DNA from: Candidatus Aegiribacteria sp.
Lineage (GTDB): Bacteria; Fermentibacterota; Fermentibacteria; Fermentibacterales; JCC-6
Direction of reading: 5' to 3'
NCBI GenBank assembly: GCA_013138965.1
Contig: WTBT01000099.1
Location: 1-58,840 of the forward strand
DNA: 58,840 bases
The notes beneath the pieces were generated by a model. The model was not told the origin of the DNA, searched no databases, and saw only the letters and a program-made list of their open reading frames with translations. Positions 15,426 to 24,341 of this stretch are shown here, one piece after another (the stretch's first letter is position 1; each line of letters begins with the position of its first letter). A program made the position numbers and the translations under genes.

Positions 15426-17102
15426 CTATCTGATAAGTGTGACTTTTTGTGCTGTCTGCCATCCTGGACTCTGCAGCCTGATGATGTAAACACCTGCAGG
15501 AACCGTATCATCGGGTGTCCAGGTGAAGGAATCAAAACTGGCTTCAAGTGAATTATCAGCAACAGCTACTACTCTTCCGTAAATATCGAATACGGTCATT
15601 GCCACGGAGATTAAAGAAACCGTTGAGTACTGAATTGAGATCACGCTCCGGAACGGATTGGGCTCGGCTTTCTCAATGGTAATACCCGCAATTGAATAAT
15701 CGCCATGGGCCAGCCCTGTTGAATTAGTTTCATATTCGAAGAGCCAGGTGTCCGGGGCAAATCTCGGCTGGGATTCGTTTCTTCCCGAATTATCCGAAGC
15801 AGCTATGTAGTACTGTACCGTTTCAATTCCCGGGACTCCGGGAATATTTACTGTGAATGAATCGGAACCGGAAGATGTCATGGGAAGGGATGTAAAGGAT
15901 CCGGAGGTACCGATTCTGTAATACACGTTATGACCGGTCAGTGCATTGTCAGGATGGCTTCTGACAAGCGCATCAATCGTAACCGGGCTGCCGGATGCCT
16001 GCAGCGAATCCACCGGAATATGCCGGATGAACAGCATTTTGCTGTCCATGACATTCCTGGTTCTGCAGTGAAGCGCGTCGGTGGATAGCCAGCCGGAATG
16101 CTCAAACCCTTCTATGGTGTAACCCGGCAATGCTGCCTGATACGAAGCGATTGCCGCGGCGTCGTTGCTTGTGCCGAAAAGGGGAACGTAAACATGATCG
16201 TTGCTTATCAGGCTGTTGGTGTATCCTTCGTCTCCGCTGCTCTCAACCCTGTAGACTTCCCAGTCGGTTCCGTAGGGGCTTTTGGTTGATGCCAGCAGGC
16301 TCGCAGCGGTTTCCAGCGCGGTGTAATCAGAATGGGAGGGCGGAACCCTCAGAACAAGCATCCTGTCGGGGCTGAGCATCTTGGCCCAGCAGTCGATATG
16401 ATCGATGTAGCTTCCCTGGGGATCGGCCATTGTAACGTAGTTCTCAATTCCCAGATAGAGTTCCATCTGTGAGTCGACCCAGTCTTCATTCCCGCCATTC
16501 TCGCTGTAAACAAGATTAGTGGACATCGCCTGGTCGAACCCGCTTGACATGTAATTACCACCGGTATGTTCGATGGTCGAGGTGTAAACAGATATTCCCC
16601 ATGTTGAGCCCACAACCACAGGGAAATTATTATCATCAGGTCTGGGCCTGTTGTACGTGTAATTGAAAATACCCTGCCGTCCATTCTCAAGAAGAACGAA
16701 CCAGGGGCCGTAATCACGTACCCAGATTGAACCCGTGGGCGCGAACATGTAATCGACATTGCCCATAGTCACTCCGGCAGCCATAAAGGCAGTCTGAACC
16801 GCACTCTGCTGGTTCGACTCGCAGATAACCCATACTTTGGTTTCTTCAGAAAGAGCTTTGATCAGGCTATAGGGAAGCCCCATGGGCCACACTACGAAAA
16901 CTCCGGTCGCGGGGTCGTATTCACCCGGGTTAACTGTACCATTCGGAGGCGGCGCGGTGGGAACGGTATTGAGGCCAATCTCGTCCAGGCGCAGCAGCTC
17001 CTCATCCGTGAAACCGATGGGAAGCAGTTCCTCCGTTCCGCATACAGATATTTCAGCGCAGGCTGCCATTGCGAATATCAGCATTACTGGTGCATACTTC
17101 AT
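15426..17102 (-). CDS. secreted Porphyromonas-type peptidylarginine deiminase/agmatine deiminase-family protein with C-terminal sorting domain
   Basis: 558 residues from the ATG at 17102, with GGAGGAAACC directly upstream. A signal peptide (about 1-20) is followed by a PAD_porph domain. Key residues line up with the family: IWVRDYGPW near 130, HTGGNY, His235 in IDHIDCWAK, and Cys346 in LHCRTRNV; the His-to-Cys distance is close to that of P. gingivalis PPAD. A beta-sandwich segment follows. The last 70 residues form a FlgD-like/type IX C-terminal domain (VFDIYGRVV, TWTPDD, GVYIIRLQS). The enzyme should deiminate arginine or agmatine outside the inner membrane, attached to or released from the cell surface. 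Substrate choice is uncertain. Confidence 0.85.
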   Translation of the reverse strand: MKYAPVMLIFAMAACAEISVCGTEELLPIGFTDEELLRLDEIGLNTVPTAPPPNGTVNPGEYDPATGVFVVWPMGLPYSLIKALSEETKVWVICESNQQSAVQTAFMAAGVTMGNVDYMFAPTGSIWVRDYGPWFVLLENGRQGIFNYTYNRPRPDDNNFPVVVGSTWGISVYTSTIEHTGGNYMSSGFDQAMSTNLVYSENGGNEDWVDSQMELYLGIENYVTMADPQGSYIDHIDCWAKMLSPDRMLVLRVPPSHSDYTALETAASLLASTKSPYGTDWEVYRVESSGDEGYTNSLISNDHVYVPLFGTSNDAAAIASYQAALPGYTIEGFEHSGWLSTDALHCRTRNVMDSKMLFIRHIPVDSLQASGSPVTIDALVRSHPDNALTGHNVYYRIGTSGSFTSLPMTSSGSDSFTVNIPGVPGIETVQYYIAASDNSGRNESQPRFAPDTWLFEYETNSTGLAHGDYSIAGITIEKAEPNPFRSVISIQYSTVSLISVAMTVFDIYGRVVAVADNSLEASFDSFTWTPDDTVPAGVYIIRLQSPGWQTAQKVTLIR

Positions 17103-17196
17103 TGGTTTCCTCCAGGAATTCATTCAAATCGAATAGTGTAAATGACAATGGTATAACAATAATTATACAAAACAGTTTCGGAAAGAGGAAGTATCA

Positions 17197-17610
17197 ATGT
17201 CCAAATCTATAATGTATAGCCTTATCGCGTCGGGGTTATGGGGTATCTGGGGAATATGCGCTAAACTTGCGGCTGACAGAATGGGACACTGGCCGTCACT
17301 CTTCATCTATTCTTCAGTATCCTTTCTGCTGATCCTTCTTGGCTTCAGCCTTGCAGGTTCCACTTTGAAGCATGTTTCAACATCGGGGATCCTTCTGGCT
17401 GTTACGGCCGGCCTGTCGGGAGGTCTTGCGGTTACATCATTCCAGAAAGCCCTTTCATGCGGACCTCTCAGTTCCTCCATATCAATCACAGCCCTCTACC
17501 CGTTGATCCCTGCACTGTACGGTGTACTTCTTCTGGGAGAGGAGATAACGATTGCCAGAGGAACAGGAATGGGGCTGGCGATAGTTGCAGGTGTGCTTCT
17601 ATGCGTGTAA
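17197..17610 (+). CDS. half-size EamA/DMT-family membrane protein
   Basis: 137 residues with four to five hydrophobic helices and one EamA repeat, where typical DMT transporters have two repeats and about 290 residues. Recognisable blocks are SGLWGIWGICAKLAAD at the start and ALYPLIPALYGVLLLGEE near the end. GAAAGAGGAAG precedes the ATG. Such half-size proteins act as dimers and export or import small metabolites; the substrate is unknown. It is divergent from the deiminase gene across 94 bp of AT-rich sequence. The 141 bp that follow (17611-17751) are very AT-rich with no gene seen. Confidence 0.83.
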   Translation: MSKSIMYSLIASGLWGIWGICAKLAADRMGHWPSLFIYSSVSFLLILLGFSLAGSTLKHVSTSGILLAVTAGLSGGLAVTSFQKALSCGPLSSSISITALYPLIPALYGVLLLGEEITIARGTGMGLAIVAGVLLCV

Positions 17611-17751
17611 GTTTTAGTTATAAATAGTAAACATTAATAGGTCAATAGATATTATTGAAAAATAGTTAGATAATACAACTAATTAATTCTTTATAAGTAG
17701 TACAATAGGAATATTACGTCAGGCAAGTTGAGGAAATGTGTTACGTCCCCG

Positions 17752-18909
17752 TTATTTGAGGGCTTCAACGGATGTGAACCGGCGGTTCAGGCGGAGTTCG
17801 CGTAGGACCAGTCTGTCCGTTTCATTCACTTCATCGATCAAAAACCTGGCCATGACCTCTCCGATACCGGGACCCAGCATGAACCCCTGACCGCACATTC
17901 CGACCGCGACATAATGATTATCGGGACCACACCTGTCCATTATCGGCGCTCCGTCCGGTGTCATGGGGTATATGCCTCTCCATGTTCTCCGTACTTTAAG
18001 ATTGGCAAGCCTGGGATAGAGATCTATCATTCTGGTTGCCACCAGGGGAAGGAATTCAGATCTTTCATCGGTATCGGTACCGGGGATCGGCGGATCCGGC
18101 GTGATGCAGAAAACGACCTGACCTGTATCGTGCTGATAAAAGTAGTAATTGGCTGAACCCGGCGCTTTTCGGATGTCCACCACCATAGGATCGAAGAGCC
18201 TTTCAACCGGTTCTGTGACACCTGCTTCATGGCTCTCCGGGAACACAGGAAGTTCAATCCCGATCATTCTTCCGGCTTCCACCGCAAAGGATCCCGCGCA
18301 ATTCACAACCGCGCCGCACGCGTATGTATCCCTGTCAGTCGTAACCGAAACCACCCTGTTTCCATCAATGCCCAGGCCTGTGACGGTTTCGTTGAAAACG
18401 AACAAGGCTCCAAGTTTTTCCGCTCTTCTCTGGAACGCGTAACAGCTCTGCATGGGGCTTGCACTTCCGTCGAAAGGGGACCACGTTCCTCCAAGAAGGC
18501 CTTCCGGATTTATGCCGGGAACAAGGTTTTCCATCTCACCGGCGTCTATCAGCCTGATATTCAGGCCTGCCTTCTGCTGAAGCGGGACATTACCCCGGAA
18601 GAGGTTCATTGTATCCTCGTCGTATGCTACGTAGGTGTAACCGCCCTGGTACCAGCTTATATCATCGCCGAACCTCTCCTGCCAGGTTCTGAAGACCTCC
18701 AGGGAACGGAGCCCAAGGGCGACCTTCGCGGGTTCACTGTGAGTAGCCCTGGCTCCCCCTATAGCGCACTTGTTGTTACCCTGACCTGCTGATGGAGCGC
18801 TATCGATACAGAGAACGGATACACCCTTCTCTGCCAGGCTCATCGCCAGCGGTGTTCCTACACTTCCGGCTCCGATAATGACCGAGTCGTAGTTTTTCCT
18901 ATTCATCAT
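17752..18909 (-). CDS. DAO-family FAD-dependent oxidoreductase (small subunit of a two-component dehydrogenase)
   Basis: 385 residues. The N-terminal FAD motif is SVIIGAGSVGTPLAMSLAEKG. The C-terminal end has the DAO-family block RTWRGIYPMTPDGAPIMDRCG followed by GMCGQGFMLGPGIGEVMA. It resembles the beta subunits of sarcosine oxidase, HcnC, and dye-linked proline or opine dehydrogenases. Two adjacent ATGs (18909 and 18906) overlap the stop of the upstream gene; GGGGGTGA immediately precedes them and fits the second better. The overlap with the 691-residue iron-sulfur flavoprotein gene indicates a stoichiometric complex that oxidises an N-alkyl or D-/L-amino acid. The substrate cannot be decided from sequence. 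Confidence 0.88.
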   Translation of the reverse strand: MMNRKNYDSVIIGAGSVGTPLAMSLAEKGVSVLCIDSAPSAGQGNNKCAIGGARATHSEPAKVALGLRSLEVFRTWQERFGDDISWYQGGYTYVAYDEDTMNLFRGNVPLQQKAGLNIRLIDAGEMENLVPGINPEGLLGGTWSPFDGSASPMQSCYAFQRRAEKLGALFVFNETVTGLGIDGNRVVSVTTDRDTYACGAVVNCAGSFAVEAGRMIGIELPVFPESHEAGVTEPVERLFDPMVVDIRKAPGSANYYFYQHDTGQVVFCITPDPPIPGTDTDERSEFLPLVATRMIDLYPRLANLKVRRTWRGIYPMTPDGAPIMDRCGPDNHYVAVGMCGQGFMLGPGIGEVMARFLIDEVNETDRLVLRELRLNRRFTSVEALK

Positions 18910-20974
18910 TCACCCCCTTGAACCATCCCAGCTCCGTTTCGGCGAAAAGGGGTCTGTCCGTAAAGGCTGTCATTTCCTCCCCGGGTATCCCCTCCTCCCG
19001 GTATATCCTCTCGATCAGGGCTGCACAGGTCTTGCCTCCGCATGCTCCGAACCCGGCTCTTGTTATAGCCTTCAGATGATTCATATCCCTTATTCCCGAT
19101 CTGATATGCCTGCGGATATCACCCGCACTTATCCTTTCGCACCTGCAGACAATGGCATCATCAGGGAGAGGTACTTCGAGGGGTTTTTGCAGAGGGGCAA
19201 TGTCTTCAGGTTCCTGAATCACTACTCCGGCTGTCCTGCAGGCGATATCGGCCGGAGTTTCAAGTTTCAGCAGAGTCGTATGTGGAAATCCTGCAGCCTT
19301 TTTCCAGCCCGCGATTACAGCTCTTCCGAGTACGGAGCCCTCCCATCCGGTAACGGTTATCTCACTGCCCGGCTCAAGCAGCCACTCACCCAGCTCGAAT
19401 GGTACGGTTACCATGGGTTTCTCCGAGGATTCTCTAAAATCCACCAGTGTAACGGCCAGCCCCGGACACACGGCTACGCACTTTTCGCATCCAACGCATT
19501 CGCCATGGAATTCAGGCAGACCCATTATCGGATGTCCCGATGTGCCTATCAGATCCTTCGGGCAGCATGTCATGCATGGATTGCACGGAATTTCCTGCAT
19601 GCAGTGAAGAACGGGGAACACACCCTCCCTTACCTCAGGCGGATGGTAAGGAAACAATTTACCGCCGGGGCTTTTCAGCACTTCGGCTTTCTCATGAAGA
19701 TCTGAGGGGATTGAGATGTCCTCCGCTCCCAGCTCCGAGGCGATCTGAAGTCCCCTTATCTTCCCGGAAAACATTGCAGCGCTTGCTTCGGCGATCTCCT
19801 CCGCATCACCCGCCATCATTGTCTTCATTCCGAACTTCAATGCCTTCCTGTAAAACTCATCAACAGGGTTGAGCCCGACCGCTACCAGAACGGTGTCCAC
19901 TTCCCAGCTTTTCTCAGTACCGGACAATGGTTTAAATGAATCATCTACCTCCGCGATTGTAACCGCTTCCACCTTTTCATGACCATGTGCGGCAAGCACG
20001 GTATGTCTGGTGAAGACAGGAACACCGAGCCTTTTTATCTTATCCGCGTGAACCTTATAACCGCCGCATAGAGGCAGAGCCTCCGCCAGCCCCACAACAG
20101 TCATCCCGGCCTGCAGTGCATGGTACGCGGCTATCAGACCGACATTGCCGCCGCCTACAACGAAAATTCTCTCCGAACACCTTACCAGATCCCTGTTAAC
20201 AAGGGTCTGAAACGCTCCGGCGCCGTATGCTCCGGGTAATGTGCATCCAGGGAATGGAAGTGATTTTTCTCTTGCTCCGGTCGCGATAAGCAGGTATTCC
20301 GGCTTCACTATCCTGTAACCGCCTGAGCACCTTATACCTACCGTACCGTCACTGAATACTCCGAGTACTATACTGTCCAGCCATACATCCACCGATTCAA
20401 GTTCCAGAATCTCTCCCGCAAGCAGGGAAGCTATGTGGATGCCCCTGGTTCCCGCATGGCAGTCGACCACGGAGCCGAAGAACTTATGAGTCTGCAAAAC
20501 GAGCTTTCCACCAAGACGGTCCTTATCGTCAACGATGATAGCATCTATACCCTTTTTCCCGAGTTCTATCGCGGCGGCCATACCTGATGGTCCTCCGCCG
20601 AGAATCAGGACAACTGTATCAATCATCAGGGGCTGCCGGACATCGGGACCGGGAACATCTCTCAGTTCCGGGAGGCCTTCAAGGCTTTCTATCTGCATTC
20701 CCGCCTCAAGCGGAACAATGCAGCTCTTACGCGGGACGCCATCTATGAGAAGAGTACACTGTGAACACTGTCCATTGGCACAGAACATTCCCTGCGCGCT
20801 TTCGTCAGCGTGGTGATGTCCGAATACGTGAATCCCCATGGCAAACAGGGAAGATGATACAGCTTCTCCATCAACACCCACGGCGGGTTTTCCGTTAAAT
20901 GTGAATTCGATTTTCCTGATCCGGGGTTCTTCGAGAACCGGGTGTCTGGTAATTCTCTTTTCCTGGGAAGACAC
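18899..20974 (-). CDS. multidomain iron-sulfur flavoprotein (HcnA+HcnB / sarcosine-oxidase-alpha-like)
   Basis: 691 residues starting with GTG after GGAGGAGAA. Domains in order: an N-terminal 2Fe-2S ferredoxin-like domain with Cys65, Cys70, Cys73 and Cys85; a pyridine-nucleotide-disulfide oxidoreductase with LILGGGPSGMAAAIELG (123-139) and a second dinucleotide motif IFVVGGGNVGLIAA; a ferredoxin-like insert with CNPCMTCCP and CVGCEKCVAVCP; and a C-terminal BFD-like 2Fe-2S domain with CRCE and GACGGKTC. The four-part build matches electron-transfer subunits of anaerobic two-component dehydrogenases, with electrons passing from the DAO partner through FAD and several clusters. The next gene overlaps by 11 bp and encodes that partner. 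Confidence 0.87.
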   Translation of the reverse strand: MSSQEKRITRHPVLEEPRIRKIEFTFNGKPAVGVDGEAVSSSLFAMGIHVFGHHHADESAQGMFCANGQCSQCTLLIDGVPRKSCIVPLEAGMQIESLEGLPELRDVPGPDVRQPLMIDTVVLILGGGPSGMAAAIELGKKGIDAIIVDDKDRLGGKLVLQTHKFFGSVVDCHAGTRGIHIASLLAGEILELESVDVWLDSIVLGVFSDGTVGIRCSGGYRIVKPEYLLIATGAREKSLPFPGCTLPGAYGAGAFQTLVNRDLVRCSERIFVVGGGNVGLIAAYHALQAGMTVVGLAEALPLCGGYKVHADKIKRLGVPVFTRHTVLAAHGHEKVEAVTIAEVDDSFKPLSGTEKSWEVDTVLVAVGLNPVDEFYRKALKFGMKTMMAGDAEEIAEASAAMFSGKIRGLQIASELGAEDISIPSDLHEKAEVLKSPGGKLFPYHPPEVREGVFPVLHCMQEIPCNPCMTCCPKDLIGTSGHPIMGLPEFHGECVGCEKCVAVCPGLAVTLVDFRESSEKPMVTVPFELGEWLLEPGSEITVTGWEGSVLGRAVIAGWKKAAGFPHTTLLKLETPADIACRTAGVVIQEPEDIAPLQKPLEVPLPDDAIVCRCERISAGDIRRHIRSGIRDMNHLKAITRAGFGACGGKTCAALIERIYREEGIPGEEMTAFTDRPLFAETELGWFKGVNDE

Positions 20975-21066
20975 TTCTCCTCCTTGCAGCGCCCTGAATT
21001 TAATAAGTCAATCAAAGGAAAGGCCAATCTATCACTGCAGTGGAAATGACGCAACGGTTTCAATTC

Positions 21067-21396
21067 CTATTTTTTTCCTGTTTTCCTGCTCCAGTCGGCT
21101 GCGAATTTCATTCTTCTGGGTTTCATGGCCTTGACAAATCCCCTGCACCCTGGATAGTTGATGCATCTCCATACGGTAATATGCGGATACCGGTGCAGCC
21201 TTGTCAGAGTTCCGCATAATGGGCATACGGGAATATTATCCCCCGCTTCCCTCTTTATCGCTCTTTCCTCGGCGTCTATCTTCATGTATTCTTTCTTCCT
21301 GTCGGGGCCGGCAAGCCATTGACGTATCACCTGTCTGATGATAAACCACAGGAACGCGATAGCCACAAATAGAAGTAACAGCCGGACTGAATTCAT
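21067..21396 (-). CDS. small membrane-anchored zinc-ribbon protein
   Basis: 109 residues. One N-terminal transmembrane helix (about 4-21, LLLLFVAIAFLWFII) is followed by a basic linker and a four-Cys zinc ribbon, CPLCG and then C-x4-GC in CINYPGC, like the C-terminal zinc fingers of topoisomerase I. The C-terminus is rich in Lys and Arg. GGAGGAAAA precedes the ATG. It stands alone between the dehydrogenase operon and the divergent EF-G paralogue. A role cannot be assigned; nucleic-acid binding at the membrane is possible. Confidence 0.72.
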   Translation of the reverse strand: MNSVRLLLLFVAIAFLWFIIRQVIRQWLAGPDRKKEYMKIDAEERAIKREAGDNIPVCPLCGTLTRLHRYPHITVWRCINYPGCRGFVKAMKPRRMKFAADWSRKTGKK

Positions 21397-21549
21397 TTTT
21401 CCTCCGTGTAAAAAGCAGTTGCCTGTATTGACGGTTACCGGTTGACAGAAGCTCTTTTCATGCGTAAGTAATATGCTCTATTAAACAGCATGTGTATTAG
21501 TAACGCTTTGTCGATGCGAACAAGTTCGGGAACAAGGAGTATTGATTTG

Positions 21550-23604
21550 ATGAACTACAATTCAGACAAGCTTAGAACAATAGCAGTTATCGGTCACGGT
21601 ACGGTTGGAAAAACCAGTCTCTGCGATTCGCTCCTTTTTGCAGGCGGTTCGGTAGAACGCCTGGGAAGCGTCGATAGCGGCACAAGCCAATTCGATTACA
21701 CTGATGAAAGCCGCGAACGGAAACACAGTCTTTCATCTTCGATGGGCATAGTTGAATACAACGGCTACAAGATCAACATAATCGACACACCCGGGCTGGC
21801 AGATTTCCATGGAGCAACCATTGGCAGTGTCATTGTGTCCGACGGAGTTGTTCTTGTTGTTGACGGATCAGACGGTGTTGAGGTCGGAACCCTTAAGACA
21901 TGGGACTTCGCCGCCAAAAACGATACACCTCTGATGATCTGGGTAAACCGGGTTGATCGCGATAATGCTGTTTTCACAAGAACACTGGAAGATATCAAAA
22001 ATAACCTCAGGAAAAGCGCTATTCCGGTAACTTTTCCAGTTAAGGATAATGGCGTCTTCACCGCGATAGTCAATGTACTTACAGGTAAGGCTGTTAATGC
22101 TGAAGGTAAGGAAATACCTGTTCCCGATTCAGCAAAGGACGACATTGAAATGTACAGGATGCAGCTGATTGAAACGGCTGCGGAATCCGACGAGAAACTG
22201 ATGGAATCATTCTTCGAGAATGAAACACTTTCCGAAGAAGAGATGAATACCGGTTTGAAAAAGGCATTTGCCGCAAGAAGCTTCTTCCCCGTATTCAGCG
22301 GAATGGCCTTTCCTCCAGTCGGTCAGAAATATCTCCTTGATTCGATCCTCGCATTTGTGCCCTCTCCACTAGAAGGACATCCAGCAGCCGCAACTGACGG
22401 AGACAAAGAAGTAACGATCGCTCCCGACCCCTCGGCTACCTTCGTGGCCAGGGTGTTCAACTGCAAAGTAGACACACATATGGGCGAAATAGTCTTCGTG
22501 CGGGTACAGAGCGGAGGAATCGAAGGAACCACAGATATATCCAACACTTCAAAAAACGCTTCCGAACGTCTCGGCAACTATTATTTCATAAGCGGCTCCA
22601 GCAGAACCGATGCAGACAGACTGGTTACGGGAGACATTGCCGCAATCGCAAAACTGAAGAGTACATCCACAAACGACACTCTCGGGCAGAAGGGAAGTAA
22701 AATCATCCTCAAACCAATTGTCTTCCCCGAGCCCGTTTACAGGGTCGCAATCGCACCCAAGGAAAGAGGTCACGAGGACAAGATGGGTTCAGGCCTGTCA
22801 GTTCTTGCAGCCCAGGATCCCACACTTATCCTCAGGAACGAATCCGAGATCGGACAGACGACCCTCTCGGGAATGGGCGAGCTTCACCTCAAGGTTATGC
22901 TCAGCAGATTGAAGGACTCAACAGGAGTGGAAACGGAAACCTTCAAACCTAAGATTGCCTACCACGAAACGATTACCAAAAAAGCTGAAGGTTCTTACAA
23001 GCATAAAAAGCAGACCGGCGGACGCGGCCAGTACGGCCATGTATTCATAAGGCTTGAACCCCTGCCAAGGGGAGCAGGATTTGAATTCAAAAGCAAAGTA
23101 GTCGGAGGAAACGTTCCCACCAATTTCATTCCAGCAGTGGAAAAGGGAATAATCGAGGCCATGAAGAACGGCCCCATATCGAAATGCCAGGTCGTCGATG
23201 TAAGGGCAGTTGTGTACGACGGCTCCTACCATCCTGTTGATTCCTCGGATATGGCTTTCAAACTGGCATCCAGAAAATGCTTCAAGGATGTCATGATGAA
23301 TGCCGGCCCCAGCCTTCTTGAACCTGTAGTAAACATGGAAGTCACAGTCCCGGAAGAATTCATGGGGGATGTAATGAGCGATCTGACTTCCAGGCGCGGG
23401 CGTATACAGGGAATTGAAGCAGAGGGCGCCTTCCAGGTCATAAAAGCCAGTGTTCCCGAAGCAGAGCTTTTCCAGTACACAAGTACTCTTAAATCACTGA
23501 CGCAGGCAAGGGGAAGTTTCGTTCAGAGCTTTGAAGGCTACCAGCCGGTTCCCAGGGATATAAAGGAAAAGATCATGGCCAGCGTCACTGAAGAGGAAGA
23601 ATAA
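21550..23604 (+). CDS. elongation factor G-like GTPase (EF-G paralogue)
   Basis: 684 residues from the ATG at 21550; AAGGAG lies 10 bases upstream, and a TTG at 21547 is also possible. It has full EF-G architecture: G1 GHGTVGKT (15-22), DTPGL (79-83), domain III/IV with SGMGELHLKV and the GGRGQYGHVF loop, and domain V near the end. It departs from canonical EF-G: the catalytic His of DTPGHVDF is Leu83, the NKxD motif is NRVD (133-136), and switch I reads ERKHSLSSS. These features are those of EF-G-like paralogues (EF-G2 type), which usually do not replace FusA in translocation. A canonical fusA should therefore exist elsewhere. A possible -35 TTGACA lies at 21442-21447. The gene is followed after 3 bp by a small membrane protein gene. 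Confidence 0.88.
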   Translation: MNYNSDKLRTIAVIGHGTVGKTSLCDSLLFAGGSVERLGSVDSGTSQFDYTDESRERKHSLSSSMGIVEYNGYKINIIDTPGLADFHGATIGSVIVSDGVVLVVDGSDGVEVGTLKTWDFAAKNDTPLMIWVNRVDRDNAVFTRTLEDIKNNLRKSAIPVTFPVKDNGVFTAIVNVLTGKAVNAEGKEIPVPDSAKDDIEMYRMQLIETAAESDEKLMESFFENETLSEEEMNTGLKKAFAARSFFPVFSGMAFPPVGQKYLLDSILAFVPSPLEGHPAAATDGDKEVTIAPDPSATFVARVFNCKVDTHMGEIVFVRVQSGGIEGTTDISNTSKNASERLGNYYFISGSSRTDADRLVTGDIAAIAKLKSTSTNDTLGQKGSKIILKPIVFPEPVYRVAIAPKERGHEDKMGSGLSVLAAQDPTLILRNESEIGQTTLSGMGELHLKVMLSRLKDSTGVETETFKPKIAYHETITKKAEGSYKHKKQTGGRGQYGHVFIRLEPLPRGAGFEFKSKVVGGNVPTNFIPAVEKGIIEAMKNGPISKCQVVDVRAVVYDGSYHPVDSSDMAFKLASRKCFKDVMMNAGPSLLEPVVNMEVTVPEEFMGDVMSDLTSRRGRIQGIEAEGAFQVIKASVPEAELFQYTSTLKSLTQARGSFVQSFEGYQPVPRDIKEKIMASVTEEEE

Positions 23605-23607
23605 AGC

Positions 23608-24216
23608 ATGACATCTAAATGGAGGACTACCGCGGCAGTTGTTCTCGCATTTGTGTTTCTTTTTTCATGCCCCGTTATGGGCGGAGAAGGCGGAGGCGGA
23701 GGAAGCGCTGAAGATGGCGATTCCAATGCAATGACATATATCACCGTAGGTCTTATTGTCGTACTGGGCTGTCTCTTCTTACTTGATGTTCTGGCAAGTT
23801 CAGATGAAGAAGCAGTTATCGCTGATACCGTATCAAACCAGATCATCGAAACGGGTGTTAACTGGAATGAGGTCTTCCCCGACAGTAAGCTGATCACCAT
23901 TGCCGTGTCAGTTTTCCCTCGCGAGAACGGATCCGAAACCGCGATGCACTTCATAAACGTACTTGATGACCTGGCCGGCGATAATATTTCTGTATACGAT
24001 GATCCGCTGGACCTTGGAACGGATTCCGCTGTGAACCGCGCGATAATGGCTCATGAATTTTTCGATGTGGATTATCTTGTTTTCCAGGTGGAGGATTCTG
24101 AGACCCTGCAGTACGGTATAGCGTCCCCGGATTCAATTCTCTGGACATCAACGAATCAGTCTGATAATAGTATTTTGTTGGTAGCAGAAGAATTACTGCA
24201 GTCAGGTGTTTTCTAG
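23608..24216 (+). CDS. hypothetical secreted or membrane protein
   Basis: 202 residues, not recognised. The N-terminus has a hydrophobic signal ending VFLFSC, which may be a lipobox with Cys21. It is followed by a Gly-rich stretch, a second hydrophobic helix (about 44-62, ITVGLIVVLGCLFLLDVL) and an acidic soluble domain of about 135 residues. The start is 3 bp after the EF-G-like stop, so it is likely in the same transcript. The C-terminal part alternates beta strands and helices without recognisable motif. Low-complexity GEGGGGGS suggests a flexible tether. Confidence 0.65.
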   Translation: MTSKWRTTAAVVLAFVFLFSCPVMGGEGGGGGSAEDGDSNAMTYITVGLIVVLGCLFLLDVLASSDEEAVIADTVSNQIIETGVNWNEVFPDSKLITIAVSVFPRENGSETAMHFINVLDDLAGDNISVYDDPLDLGTDSAVNRAIMAHEFFDVDYLVFQVEDSETLQYGIASPDSILWTSTNQSDNSILLVAEELLQSGVF

Positions 24217-24260
24217 GAGCCTGTCCAGGAACCTTCTGGAGCCCGATGTGTTATTCTCTC

Positions 24261-24290
24261 TTGACATACTCACACATCAATTGAATAGTT
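24261..24290 (+). promoter_or_regulatory. possible promoter of the C25 protease gene
   Basis: TTGACA at 24261-24266 is followed after 18 bases by AATAGT, a four-of-six match to a -10 box. The region lies 52-81 bp before the ATG at 24342 and after the upstream stop at 24216. Confidence 0.35.
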
Positions 24291-24341
24291 GATCAGTCAT
24301 TCATATATTTATTAGCTATACTTCATTGAAAGGATGAGCAG

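Noticed and set aside
18229..18792. 187-codon open frame on the plus strand
   Set aside because: Antisense to the DAO-family gene; no recognisable domain.
21442..21474. TTGACA and TAATAT as an EF-G promoter
   Set aside because: The spacer would be 21 bases; with 17 bases the -10 box is poor. Mentioned only as possible.
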